A stretch of DNA of 64,000 bases from Anodontia alba (GCA_964016985.1 OZ024827.1:24510933-24574932), one strand, 5' to 3'. Shown: positions 33,389 through 44,240, numbered from the stretch's first letter. Program-made: numbers and translations. The notes: generated by a model from the sequence alone, not told the origin.

Positions 33389-33680
33389 TTCGTTTGTGTT
33401 GAGGTTTTACGGCCCAGTCAACCCAGTGGGGTCATGTCGAGCGCGGTCAGTTTACCTAACCACACGTTTACTAGGCAGGCTTAGTCCTCTAAGCGGTTAA
33501 CCAGTATTGTGCACATTCTTTCGCCAGAAACTGACAACTGCCCTTCTTGAATCAGCGGAAGGGAGAGAATGACCGTAGACAATATTTCATGATCAATGTT
33601 GCCGACCTCGGCGGGGGTTGAACCCGCGACCTCCTGGTCTCCAGTCGGACGGCGCATCCAACTGAGCCACCGAGGCCGGC
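33389..33680 (-). mobile_element. Complete tRNA-derived SINE with 14-bp duplication
   Basis: Flanked by identical GCATCAACGGTTAG at 33375-33388 and 33681-33694. The reverse strand starts with a tRNA-like head (GGCCTCGGTGGCTCAGTTGG, B-box GGGTTCAACCCCC), then a body with CAGTTGTCAGTTTCTGGCG, TTAACCGCTTAGAGGACTAA and a CAACACAAAC-type tail. Movement requires an RT in trans. Confidence 0.95.
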
Positions 33681-33699
33681 GCATCAACGGTTAGAAATA

Positions 33700-34190
33700 A
33701 TGCTCATGATTTATCAATTGAATTTAGTCTCTATTTCAGACCAAGAATTCCACGTGAGCTGCGAATTAGTGTTGAATGCAATCAGATAGAAGATGACGGG
33801 CAGTTTTTCCTATTTTGTAGTTAATATACAGATTTTAGGATTGCATTGTTAACCAAACTGCACTTAAAGATATCAGATATGAAAGCCAATACTGGTGAAT
33901 GTTTTAAATTGCTATCAAACTTGCTGAATCGCAGTAATGCTGTAGATACAAAACGTGTTTGTATATCCATTAAAGAGGCAATGGAATTAAGGTACCGTAT
34001 CTAACGTATATGTTGTTCTCAAGTAAATTCTGGTATTTTCTTTTATTGTATATTTCATGTGAATGGAGAACAACTTCTATGTATGTAGGTTTACGAATAG
34101 ATTCATTCTGTTTTATTCTATTCTATCATGATATTCAATTCTATTCAAAAATGTTTATCCATTACGTTAACCCATCTACACTAAATCCAC
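33700..34190. other. Interval without recognised feature
   Basis: AT-rich sequence; no gene or repeat was recognised. Confidence 0.4.
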
Positions 34191-34191
34191 C

Positions 34192-34423
34192 AGCGTACGA
34201 CAGAACCTACGATAAGACTTGTGCGACCAGCGAAGACTCAGATCAGCCTGCGCATCAGCGCAGTCTGATCAGAGTCTTCGCTGTTTGCATGTGCCTTCTA
34301 CAGTCTCCGGGCTATCGGAAGAGGGATACACGAGAACCGTTGCCATACTGGGTGGATGTACAGGCTGATCTGAGTCATTGCTGATCACACAGATCTTATT
34401 GTTAGGGTTTGTTGTATGCTGGC
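34192..34423 (+). mobile_element. Family G element, complete
   Basis: Ends GCGTACGACAGAACCTACGA and GGGTTTGTTGTATGC form the TIR (with AAGACTTGTG/CACAGATCTT). An internal H hairpin GCGAAGACTCAGATCAGCCT lies at the left and a second CTGATCTGAGTCATTGCTG block at the right. Chance open frames cross it but are not genes. Confidence 0.8.
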
Positions 34424-34429
34424 TGAAAT

Positions 34430-35320
34430 GTTCCTAGCCACAGCTCTAGATCAACCAGTGTTTTAACCTAAAATATATATCTTTATAACCCTCTCACATA
34501 GCTCCAGATAAGACGGGGTATCGTCATATCTTTTTTTTAAATTTCATTTCAAAACATATCTTGTGGGTACTCATTAAAACCGCCCATTATATTTTCTCGG
34601 AGGCGAAAGAGAAACATATCCTTTTTGATTTTCTGACTCTATGCATTTTCTAGAAATTTGTTAATCAAATTTATGCAGCAAAGACATTACAAATTGACTC
34701 CTCCGTCAAGTCTCTTGACCATTTAACTGACAACCTCAATTGACCATTCAAAATAGCTAATAAGGTAATTGTCAATGTTTTTAGTTAGACAAACAAATCA
34801 ACAAGGGCTTTTTACAGGTAATCACAGGTATATCAATACAAAGTTTGTCTAAGGAAATTCACGTGGGCATGGTTTAACTGCCTGACAAAGGAGTCAATTG
34901 AAATGCTGCTTTCAAAACTCTAAATCCCCTCCACCCCTTAAAATACAGACCCCACCATACCCATGTTTACATCATGGTGAAACATGGGGTTACAATACAA
35001 AGAATTGTTAACATAATGAGAGGTCACTGACAGGGAGGGCCGTCTGTGTATCCGCGCAGTCTGCCGGGACCTTCCATATCAGCATTTGATACAAAAGAAT
35101 ACAACACATGAACAAGGAACATTAGATGCTCTAGTTAGCCAACTATATATGCTGTTTTCGGTATCTTCCAGAAAGTCGTTTTAGCATGGCGCTCTGTTGA
35201 AAGTAAGTAAATTTGCATTTTTTTTTTTTGTAATGATTCAATGCAAAATTATTGATCGTAATTATCTATGCACCGAAAGTATTATTCTGTACAGTTTACG
35301 TGGGCTTTCAAGATCGAATT
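34430..35320. other. Mostly unrecognised interval with a family A core relic
   Basis: Near 34550-34585, CAAAACATATCTTGTGGGTA and CTCATTAAAACCGCC look like half of a family A or A2 centre. The rest shows no gene or repeat. Confidence 0.4.
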
Positions 35321-35618
35321 ATGACGAAAACATGCCTTTATAATGTTGATCCCCTTAAACCCAACTTTTATATAGAAAAAACTGGGGTTTACAGGAGTAT
35401 ACATTATTTTTCGCATTTCTGCTGAAAAACATAGATTGTGGGTAATCGATAGAAGCACCTCGCCGAGGCGGTTCTAACGAGTACCCACAATATATATTTG
35501 AGCAGAAATACGAAAAATATAAGAATTTTTATCTATTTTTTTTTATTTTTTATTTATTTATTTATTTATTTTTTGGTGGTAAAATTTCAGTATATTTGAA
35601 TAAGCATGTTTTCGTAAT
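35321..35618 (+). mobile_element. Family A MITE with T-rich expansion
   Basis: Ends ATGACGAAAAC and GTTTTCGTAAT. The right arm contains a TTTATTTATTTATTTATT expansion at about 35533-35573. The centre GCACCTCGCCGAGGCGG has a mismatched left half. Confidence 0.88.
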
Positions 35619-35619
35619 A

Positions 35620-36290
35620 AATTTCATTTTTTCAGTGAAAATGGCTGCAAATCGTGCAAAAAATCCATAGGGTAGGTAGACTGGAAACAGGATTTCGACA
35701 AGTTTTGTTTGTTAAAAATTTTAGAAAATTTTATAATATTATTGTCAAACATCAAATATTGAAATTTATTAGTGAAAAACAGCAAATATTTCATTATACT
35801 TATTATCAAAAAATCAGTTCACTATAGCAATTGCATAGGCCAGAGCAATTTTTGTGGCCATACAATTAATTTTATGGTAAATATTTGAGAACAATGCACA
35901 GAAACAGAAACGCCAAATGATTTCTAATTACAAATTATCACACACTACAAAAAAATAAAAAGAAAAAAATAAAAGAAAAAGAAAAAGAAATGCGTTTGGA
36001 ATAAACCCTTGGCCTCTACTGTTTGTGTAGCTTCCAAAGACCCGTTTTCTCTTGGTGCCAATGCTTTGAAAATATTTATTAAATTGGGAATGAAAAAAAA
36101 AATGTCATTATTATAACAAGCTGCCATAACAGTATTTGCATACTTTCTGAATGACAAGTGACGCTCAAGTTGCTGCTTGTACATTATGAACAATGACAGA
36201 AAATGTAAAGAAACAAAAACGTCAGTATTATGACACGACCTAATCCGAATATTTTATAACTCTCGATATGAGGAGTTGTCGGGTCAATAT
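35620..36290. other. AT-rich interval without recognised feature
   Basis: A-rich tract near 35950-35988. No coding or repeat signal was recognised. Confidence 0.4.
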
Positions 36291-36291
36291 C

Positions 36292-36410
36292 TTTTTTTTT
36301 CTTATTTGTCCATGAAAGCATATGCTGTGGGTGCTCATTAGAAGTATCTCAACGAGGCGCTTCTAATGAGTACCCACAATATATGCTTTTGTGCAGAAAT
36401 AAGAAACACA
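36292..36410. mobile_element. Variant A2 palindrome element
   Basis: GTGGGTGCTCATTAGAAG and GAGGCGCTTCTAATGAGTAC around TATCTCAAC, flanked by CATATGC/GCATATG-like arms and CAGAAATAAGAAACAC. Sister of 20318-20412. Confidence 0.75.
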
Positions 36411-36830
36411 CCAATAATATTTGGTTGAAAAAAACAAATGCCTATTCAAGAGCAATGTATTTTATACAAAAAAGCGAGAATTTAATCAAAATCTGTTATG
36501 TCTGTATAAGGATGATTGACGTTCTTATTAAAAGATGTAAAGTGAATGAAAGACATTCAATAATCTATATGCTCAGCAGTTGTACATTTCACGTGTATCA
36601 GTGTGTCAATCAAACAAGAAAATCAACATGCGCTGCGAAAGAAAAGACTCTGTAGGCCAACAGCGAAGGACAGAACAGTTCGTGCTCCCTCATTTTAGCT
36701 GTTCACAACTGTCTAAGTAGCCTAGCCACTAGACGTTAATTTGAATAATACGGCTAAAAAGCCATATGATTGCATTAAAATGAACGGTGTAATGTTTTAG
36801 CTACATGTAGTATAGTCTCCGGCCGGCCCC

Positions 36831-37129
36831 GGTGGCTCAGTTGGATGTGCGTCCGACTGGAGACCAGGAGGTCGCGGGTTCAATCCCCGCCAAGGTCGGC
36901 AACATTCTTTCGTGGAGATTGATCATGAAATATTTTCTACGGTCATTCTCTCACTTCTGCTGATTCAAGAAGGACAGTTGTCAGTTTCTGGCGAAGGAAT
37001 GTGCACAATACTGGTTAACCGCTTAGAGGACTAAGCCTGTCCAGTAAACGTGTGGTTAGGTAAACTGACCGCGCTCGACATGACCCCATTGGGTTGACTG
37101 GGCCGTAAAACCTCAACACAATCAAACAA
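36831..37129 (+). mobile_element. Complete tRNA-derived SINE with 12-bp duplication
   Basis: AGTATAGTCTCC occurs at 36819-36830 and 37130-37141. The head GGTGGCTCAGTTGGATGTGC (A box) and GGGTTCAATCCCC (B box) opens the element. The body TTAACCGCTTAGAGGACTAA and a tail ending AATCAAACAA follow. It could be transcribed by RNA polymerase III from the internal boxes. Confidence 0.95.
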
Positions 37130-37327
37130 AGTATAGTCTCCGTTCTCGATTTTTTTTAGCCAGTATGTGTATTGGAGACTTAACCAAATATACTTGACTA
37201 TCTTTTAATAATAATAATAATAATAAACAAACCTGATCAAACTCTTACTATCAGACTAGTTGCTAGTCTACTGTCTAAGTTGTAAGCAGTTGAGCCGCTA
37301 TGTGAAAAATGTTCCTATAGACATGTG

Positions 37328-37390
37328 CGCCGAGCGAAGACTCTGATCAGCCTGTGCATCCGCAGTCTTCGTTGGGCGCTGTTTGGATAG
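37328..37390. repeat. Short family H hairpin (decayed)
   Basis: GCCGAGCGAAGACTCTGATC and CAGCCTGTGCATCCGCAG meet GTCTTCGTTGGGCGC; the right arm is truncated. Confidence 0.6.
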
Positions 37391-37444
37391 CCAAACACTT
37401 TGTATTCTAGTTCGCCGCTTTTATGCACATGCATTTCCCAGTGG

Positions 37445-37625
37445 GCACATGACGCCAGGGCAACGTCGAATCAACGTCGGTGCAACGTCATGACGTTACA
37501 TCGACACTGATTCGACGTTGCATTGACGTCATCACGTTTCACCGATGTTGACGCGACGTTGCATAAATGTTATATCGACGTTGATCCGACGTTGCATTAA
37601 CGTCATTTGCCTTCAGGGTTCATGT
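37445..37625. repeat. CGACGTTG / TGACGTCA repeat cluster
   Basis: Irregular tandem repeats of ATCGACGTTGATYCGACGTT with GCATTGACGTCATCACG variants, about 55-70 bp apart. A matching single unit occurs at 62770-62805 (ATCGACGTTGATGCGACGTT). Confidence 0.85.
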
Positions 37626-37960
37626 CCATACGCACAAAATGTGCAGTTCTCAATAACGAATGAAACCACTTAAAAAAAAAGTTTGTATACACATTAATAC
37701 TGACAAGATCCAGACAAAGGAATTGCCATATGTCAGCAACACAAATAAAATGTGACAGTTAGCAAAGGTATCCATAACTCATGGAACCTTTGGAATACTT
37801 TGATAATTTTTCGTATATAGCATTGATACCGACAAAATCTAGCCAATAAGCTACCAAGCAAATTTTCACTGATCGAGGCAACATCGAGGCCAAAATATGG
37901 AAATAGCCGTCGGTCTTCAACAATATGGAACATTTTTATAAAATATTGTCTACATAGGGG

Positions 37961-38105
37961 ATCTTACATGAGTGGTCATTTAATATGAAATTTATGAAAC
38001 GAGTTTGGGTAATTTCGGGGTATTTTGCGAGCCTTGGCGAGCAAAATACCGAAATTACCCAACGAGTTTCATAAATTTCATATTAAATGACCACGAATGT
38101 AAGAT
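37961..38105. repeat. 145-bp near-perfect palindrome
   Basis: Arms of about 70 bp: GTGGTCATTTAATATGAAAT (left arm in part) and GGGTAATTTCGGGGTATTTT are mirrored by AAAATACCGAAATTACCC and the TCATATTAAATGACCAC end. The centre GCGAGCCTTGGCGAGC is short, so the single strand would fold into one long hairpin. Confidence 0.9.
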
Positions 38106-38107
38106 TC

Positions 38108-38910
38108 TGTTTATCACATGGCCATTCCGATGACAAAAATGCACAAAATGATGACAACGGCTTTCGATAGCTAAGCGGAACACTCACTACCTGTGATTCA
38201 ATAGTACTACGCAACAAAAAAGTTCGCATATTATTTGATAAGTACCGAAAATAACTAGAACCAAGATAAATATGCCATTTATTACTTCATTAAACTGTAG
38301 GAATCAATAATGATTTTTATTTGAGCTAATATATATTTCAATTGAAAAAATGAATTTAAAAATAAATATTCCCTTCAACGTCATTCAGCGAGTCAATACG
38401 TCACTGACAATCAGTAGGAAAATCCCCCGAAGTCAGCTGTCGTATTTAACGGTCATTGACCTAGACCAATTCAGTTTATACGGTGGTTGACACACCCAAG
38501 TAAATGACAGATTTCAAGGACATCAAACATTTTAACTGTAGTTTGAATTTTAATTTGACACATTTATTGACTGTCGGAGTCATGTTACCCTCCGATGCTT
38601 TTTGCCTCTAAATATGTTGCCGGAAAACATCGAAATTTAACCACCATGAATATATCTTGTAGCTGTGTTATTCATATAGTGATTGTGTTGTGTCTTCCCC
38701 TTCTATCGGTCTGACAATTATCGTTCATCTCAAAACTGAAGGCAGGCTCTGTCGCGGACATCATCCTGGTTGCTATCAATAAGCGGAGTAATACGAATAT
38801 TAATTAGGCTTACCAATGGGAAGCCTTGCAGGTGTTATAACACGTATGGTTATATGATTTTTATGACATGGGTTATTTCACTGAATAACTTGACGGTCAT
38901 GTGATAAACA
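38108..38910. mobile_element. Possible 803-bp TIR element
   Basis: TGTTTATCACATGGCC at the left is the reverse complement, with one mismatch, of GGTCATGTGATAAACA at 38895-38910. No transposase frame is present. The 145-bp palindrome lies just outside the left end, and the pairing could be part of a larger structure. Confidence 0.4.
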
Positions 38911-39242
38911 CCAATATTGACAAGATCTAGCCAAAGGAATCGCCAAAAGCCTTAGGCTAAGTAAAAGCACAGGCAAGAATAAGGTGGGTCGTGCACCTTA
39001 GCGATAGTTGATTACGAGGCTCATTCAGAATCAGACTATTGCCTTATACCGGTGAACAATGAAGGGTCTGCTCAGACTGCACGGTTGCTGGGCGCACTTT
39101 TCTCATGTTACATTCTCTCACGTTTGGTTCATTTGTGTTAGGGATTGCCATTGCCAGCATAATCTGGTACACAGTCTGTTTCCCTGAATATCCATTGGCT
39201 CAGTATAGTGCAAAACACATTACTCAGTTTCTATATGATAAA

Positions 39243-39462
39243 CCCATTTATGCCCAGCGTCCCATAAAAGGGACATTGGCAAAAAGTGTAGATCCAGATC
39301 TGACGCCGCAGAACGTGGCGTCTGATCAAGGTCTACACTGTTTGAATAAAGTACAGGAATTTCTGTAGCGAATATTAGTAATAAAAACAAACCAAATAAT
39401 CCATAAATTGGAAATAAACCAGTCCTGAAAGAGACGAAGGAAAGTCACTAGGCATAAATGGG
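39243..39462 (+). mobile_element. TTAA MITE, subfamily B3
   Basis: Starts CCCATTTATGCCCAGC and ends AGGCATAAATGGG with TTAA at 39463-39466. The left flank TAAA looks like a decayed TTAA. A complete H hairpin (AAAGTGTAGATCCAGATCTG) sits left of centre. Confidence 0.8.
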
Positions 39463-39479
39463 TTAAAATCCAATCATGT

Positions 39480-40255
39480 TTGTTAGGCTTCTGTACTTTA
39501 GTTGGAAAGTGCATCAGACTGAAGAAATAAAGATTCCTAATTAATTTATGACAGATGCAGACTGGTGCAGCAGTTTGCTAAAGCTTAATCAGTCGGCCTC
39601 ATCTTAAGATTTAAATGATGTGTCTCGCTCTGCAGTATTCAGATACATTAGTTACAAGCGTGTAGAATCACCGTCACCGCGATCTGCGATATCTATACTT
39701 TGTTGCTTTGCTTTCTAGAATGTCATATTGAGACACTGATGTATCAACACAGAAGTTGGCTGAAACAATCTCTGGTCCGAAATACTTTCATTCGCATTAT
39801 GCATTATGCGAGCGTTTTTGCGGTGCCTACGTGTGCGAGTGTGTTACGGGGTGGACGTAGCAATATATTTTTTTTCAATGGCATCGTACTTTGAATTGCT
39901 GTCGTTGTAACGAGGGTTCACTCTATATCGGACAATGTAAAAATACATGTTCCTCATCTTCATAGTGATCTATGCAATTAAAACAAGGTCTGTCTTCCGG
40001 GCCGCTACATGTAACTGCTCACATCGGCCTGTCTATATGAATAGTTGCTACTCCGCACCGAAATTTTGAATAAGCGCTTCTATGATTGCCTGGCCTCATG
40101 TATTTCACTTAACTATCAGTCTCGTATTCAGTCTTGAAACGATTATGTAAGCGTGGCTTTTATTTTTTTTTATTTTATTTTTTTATTTTTATTTTTGTTT
40201 TTTCATTTCCTTGGCGTGTATTATCGCGCATTATATCGTTCACCCATTTCGTTTT
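39480..40255. other. Mostly unrecognised interval; terminus-like motif
   Basis: GCTGTCGTTGTAACGAGGGTTCACT at 39898-39922 is the inverse of a motif at about 63829-63853 and could be a transposon end. A T-rich tract lies at 40160-40205. No gene was recognised. Confidence 0.4.
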
Positions 40256-40259
40256 ACAG

Positions 40260-40537
40260 CATTTCGAAAACAAGCCTATTCAAATATACTGAACATTTTA
40301 CCAGCAAAAAGTGAAAATTTTCAGATAAACATTCTGATATGTTTCTTATTTCTGCTCAGATCATAGATTTTGGGTACTCGTTAGAACCGCCTTGGCGAGG
40401 CGGTTCTAACGAGTACCCACAATCTATATTTTTGAGCAGAAGTCAGAAAACTAATGCATACCCGTGTAAACCCCAGTTTTTCTATATAAAAGTGGGGTTT
40501 ATGGGGGTCAACATTATATAGGCAGGTTTTCGTGATG
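40260..40537 (-). mobile_element. Family A MITE, complete (reverse)
   Basis: Ends CATTTCGAAAAC and GTTTTCGTGATG, centre GAACCGCCTTGGCGAGGCGG. It directly precedes (in + coordinates) a LINE C-terminal relic. Confidence 0.92.
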
Positions 40538-40539
40538 GT

Positions 40540-40861
40540 CATTTATGACAAAATTATACGCGGTATCTACGATGTTCTCAGAGTGACTATCCACACGCGG
40601 TACGTAAAAATCTGTTTCAGTTAGTATGTTTCTCACTCTAAAATTCCAGTTTTTGCAATATCTACCTAGGCTTTGCTCAGACCATATAAAAACTTTATGA
40701 TCTAATCTGTCATCACTTATTGATCTCATTCTCATCCATTGATTTGTTACTGTTTTCCGTTGTTTGGCCAACACAGGATCCAAACCGACATCTCCTAAAA
40801 CCCCGGCATTCGGGCTGTATCGATTGACACCCAAGAAGTATATGTATCTAGCTGCTTTCAA
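40540..40861 (-). pseudogene. LINE ORF2 C-terminal relic
   Basis: A 115-codon frame on the reverse strand contains AARYIYFLGVNRYSPN, followed by GDVGLDPV, WMRMRSISDDRLDHKVF and CKNWNFRVRNIL. This resembles the region after the RT domain of many invertebrate non-LTR elements (FLGV.RF.PN...GD.GW...R...M.D.R...K.F). The RT portion of probably the same element lies about 1.3 kb upstream on this strand, separated by family A copies and a duplication. Confidence 0.65.
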
Positions 40862-41062
40862 CTGAATTTATACACCTGTACTCCTTTCTACCTCAGACCG
40901 TTGCACCGTAGTGGATAATCCCAATCATATTTTCCTAAAGCTAAGTATTCGGAAAGCTAGGCCTCCACTCGACTTTCATTTTGTAATAACTAAACCAAAT
41001 GCAAGACTGACAGATTTTGCAGCATGCTAGGCCATTTCTTTGCAATTTAGATGTATACATTA

Positions 41063-41342
41063 CATTACGAAAACACGCCTATTCAAATATATAGAAAATT
41101 TCACCTCCAAAACCAGAAAATTTTCAAATAAAAAAAGCTCTAATATTTTTCATATTTATGCTCAAAACATAGATTGCGGGTACTCGTTAGAACCGCCTCG
41201 GAGAGGCGGTTCTAATGAGTACCCACAATCTATGTTTTGAGCAGAAATAAGAAAAATAATGCATACCCCTGTAAACCCCAGTTTTACTAAATAAAAGTGG
41301 GGTTTAATGGGGTCGAAATTATATAGGCATGTTTACGTGATG
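41063..41342 (-). mobile_element. Family A MITE, first of duplicated pair (reverse)
   Basis: Ends CATTACGAAAAC and GTTTACGTGATG, centre GAACCGCCTCGGAGAGGCGG. Confidence 0.92.
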
Positions 41343-41620
41343 TCCTAAAGCCCCGGCATTCGGGCTGTTTCGATCGACACCAAAGAAGTATATGTATCTA
41401 GCTTCTTTCAACTGAATTTATACACCTGTACTCCTTTGTACATGTACCTCAGACGGTGGCACCGTAGTGGATAATCCCAAATATCATATCTTCCTAAAGC
41501 TTAGATAGTGTTCGGAAAGCTGGGCCCCCGCTCGACTTTCATCTTGTAATAACTAAACCTTATGCAAGACTGACAGATTTTGCAGCATGCTAAGCCATTT
41601 CTTTGCAATTTAGATGTATA

Positions 41621-41901
41621 CATTACGAAAACACGCCCATTCAAATATATAGAAAATTTCACCTCCAAAACCAGAAAATTTTCAGATAAAATAAACCCTG
41701 ATATTTTTCATATTTCTGCTCAAAACATTAATTGTGGGTACTCGTTAGAACCGCCTCGCCGAAGCGGTTCTAAGGAGTACCCACAATCTTTGTTTTTGAG
41801 CAGTAATAAGAAAAATAATGCATACCCCTGTAAACCCCAGTTTTACTGTATAAAAGTGGGGTTTAAGGGGGTCAAAATTATATAGGCATGTTTTCTTGAT
41901 G
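41621..41901 (-). mobile_element. Family A MITE, second of duplicated pair (reverse)
   Basis: Ends CATTACGAAAAC and GTTTTCTTGATG, centre GAACCGCCTCGCCGAAGCGG. It sits at the same position of the repeat unit as the previous copy. Confidence 0.92.
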
Positions 41902-42089
41902 AGTCAGCAGTAACCCCATATATTTGTATTTGTATATAATTTTCACTTGTTTTCCTCCAAAGGTAAAATGCTTTCTGACTTAATTGGTGAGTTGGGTCTG
42001 AAATTATTAACATTGGATTTTTCTCCAATGACATTTTCTTTATGTTACATCAGATGCTTAATAAGTTGTAGATACGTAGCAGAAGGTGC

Positions 42090-42560
42090 TACATTGTAGA
42101 AGAATCTAGACTTTTGCGAACAGGAAAATAGATACTTTGTCATCCCCAATATCGATGCCTTTGTGTTTAGCGTGTATTCTATCTACGATGTCATTTATAT
42201 AAAGATTAAATAAAATTGAGACAGGTTACATAGGATTCCTTGCTCCAAGCCGCATGTGACTGCAAATCAGTCTGTATTTACACCAATTAGCGCTACACAA
42301 CAATTGACGGTCTCATACAGTGATGATATAGCGTTAAACATACGTCCACAAATACCCATAGTGCCCAGTTTCATAAGTAATATGTTCCGGTTTATATCGC
42401 CGTATGCTGTCCGGAAGTCAATGAAGGCCGCAAAAGCGTACAGAGGTTCATACTTTCGAGTTTCTGTGACTATCTGTTAAAGACAACACGTGATTAATGG
42501 TGCTGTGGCCCTTTCTAAAATTATTTTGAGCATCACTTAAAACTTTCATTTTCCCGTTCA
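42090..42560 (-). pseudogene. LINE reverse transcriptase relic
   Basis: Reverse-strand reading across frames gives DAQNNFRKGHSTINHVLSLT, then PLYAFAAFIDFRTAYGDINR (motif A-like FIDFRKAYD, here G for D), LMKLGTMGICGRMF, VTCGLEQGI (motif B-like) and LFNLYINDIVDRI. Stops and shifts show it is dead. It is probably the upstream half of the element whose C-terminus is at 40.5-40.9 kb. Confidence 0.7.
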
Positions 42561-42778
42561 AATTTCATCAAGCGGCGTTTAGAATGTTGCAATACATGTA
42601 CAATAATACAATAGAGGTCGTCTCTTAGTGAAAGTTAGGTGACGCTGAAATACTACGGGTCGTTATACCCCTTTTGTGGACCTTTCCATTACATTTATGT
42701 TATTTCTACAGTAACGAGATGAAACCTTATATTATTGGCAACATGATCCGGGACAATTTGCTACTTAGGTGTCTTCTC

Positions 42779-42792
42779 TGTGTGTGTGTGTG

Positions 42793-42852
<60 letters not shown>

Positions 42853-42868
42853 GGCGCGCGGGCGTACG
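42779..42868. repeat. (TG)n with CG-rich end
   Basis: About 35 TG units broken once by CG, followed by GCGCGGGCGCGCGGGCG. A second potential Z-DNA tract. Confidence 0.93.
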
Positions 42869-43026
42869 CGTTCACTCCTCTCAATGATCATTCCTGTTAG
42901 AATGTAATGTCAATATATATTCAGCATCATTTCACATATTAACACACAAATATCAGTTGCTCGTTTGGCAGAGAAAGCCAATGTATTTTACTCACTTTCA
43001 TTCTCGTATAACGTATATGGCTAATG

Positions 43027-43170
43027 ACTTTTCTGGCGATAGAATGTGCACAGGTACTAGTTAACCGCTTAGAGGACTAAGCGACCCAGGAAAAGTGTGG
43101 TTCGATAAAGTGACCGGCTCGACATGACCGTAATAGTGTTGACTGGGTTGTTAAGCTCCACACCAAATAA
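43027..43170 (+). mobile_element. SINE fragment (3' half)
   Basis: TTTTCTGGCGATAGAATGTG, TTAACCGCTTAGAGGACTAA, AAAGTGTGGTTCGATAAAG, CGGCTCGACATGACC and TTGACTGGGTTG match the 3' part of the SINE. The head is absent. Confidence 0.8.
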
Positions 43171-43308
43171 ATAATTGACGACAGCTCATTAAACCTTCTG
43201 TAAATCGTAAGCGGTGATATCTTTATAGTAATATCAAGGGAACCGCATAAAGCCAAAGAATTCTTTAGTGTTTGCTGATTTGTCCAACTTGCGAATGCTA
43301 ATATCAGC

Positions 43309-43588
43309 CATTACGAAAACACGCCTATTCAAATATATAGAAAATTTCACCTAAAAAAACTGAAAATTTTCAGATAAAAAACTCCGATATTTTTCTTATT
43401 TCTGCTCAAAAACATAGATTGTGGGTACTCGTTAGAACCGCCTCTCTGAGGCGGTTCTAACAAGTACCCACAATCTATGTTTTTGAGCAGAAATAAGAAA
43501 AATAATGTATACTCCTATAAACCCCAGTTTTACTGTATAAAAGTGGGGTTTAAGGGGGTCAATATTATATAGGCATGTTTTCGTGATG
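43309..43588 (-). mobile_element. Family A MITE, complete (reverse)
   Basis: Ends CATTACGAAAAC and GTTTTCGTGATG. The palindrome around GAACCGCCTCTCTGAGGCGG extends almost without mismatch out to CTTATTTCTGCTCAAAAACA, about 60 bp per arm. Confidence 0.93.
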
Positions 43589-44000
43589 TTGCGCGTCTCC
43601 GCTGACTGAATAGAGAGTTCGCTTCTGGGTATTTGATGTCTGAGCGCGCGTCTGAGTAGCCGGGGATTCTGTAAGAGAGAAGTGAATGTTCCGATTAGAC
43701 TGCAATGGATAATCGCGATGTTCCTCTGAATATAAGATAGCCTTATGCGTGAGGAGGCTCAATAGATGTAATCGAGGATACTCGTAAAAAAGTTCTAATA
43801 TTGTCTTAGGCATTCCTATATCTAATCAAACCGCCATCAAAGAAAACTATTCTTCCCCTTAACGGCACTTCTGTCAGAAAATCTATACAAAATAAGTTTA
43901 ACAGTTTAATAGCGTGGAAGAAAACGGGCGATAATAGGTGTTTGTTATTATGTTTTTACGAGTCTTAGGAAAGAATGTACGACTGACTTCTTTTAATTAA

Positions 44001-44240
44001 GGGGACTTGATGTACTTGGTAGATTTAAGAATATTGTAAGAAGGGAAACAATTTTAATCACTCTCTGTTGGCTTTCCTGCACACCAGAACCCTTCTGAAC
44101 GTGGTCTACTCTAAAAGGACTGTATTTGCTTTCACAGAGAGCACATTTCAGTCCTTTCAGCGTAGACCCCTTTATCAGAAGGGAGGCACAAACAATTTAG
44201 CAGAGTTACCTCCCTTGCAAGTGTAGTCATTCCCCTTGAA
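44001..44240 (+). mobile_element. Family D element
   Basis: Starts AAGGGGACTTGATGTACTTG and GTAGAT, ends CCCTTGCAAGTGTAGTCATT with CCCCTTGAATT. Internal GTGGTCTACTCTAAAAGGAC and its inverse around AGCGTAGACCCC. One of the best preserved copies. Confidence 0.7.

Larger units (their letters stand above)
40794..41901. repeat. Tandem duplication (550 + 558 bp) including family A copies
   Basis: Units 40794-41343 and 41344-41901 share CCCCGGCATTCGGGCTGT, AGAAGTATATGTATCTAGCT, GCACCGTAGTGGATAATCCC, GCAAGACTGACAGATTTTGC and then a family A element at the same internal place. The family A insertion therefore pre-dates the duplication. The unit starts inside the LINE relic. Confidence 0.9.

Noticed and set aside
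33481..33687. Open frame on the minus strand with a WLSWMRRPTGDQEVAGSTPA-like peptide
   Set aside because: It lies entirely within the complete SINE at 33389-33680.
34010..34384. 124-codon open frame
   Set aside because: Its C-terminal half is the family G element and the H hairpin; the same peptide recurs at 50.1 and 25.9 kb because of the repeat.
36831..36905. Functional tRNA gene
   Set aside because: The tRNA-like part continues into a shared non-tRNA body and is flanked by a target duplication, so it is a SINE head.
38108..38910. Autonomous DNA transposon
   Set aside because: Only the 16-bp inverted ends support it. There is no transposase frame, so only a low-confidence TIR element was listed.
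43565..43813. 82-codon minus-strand open frame
   Set aside because: Its C-terminal end runs into a family A terminus and I recognise no domain; possibly a relic but unsupported.
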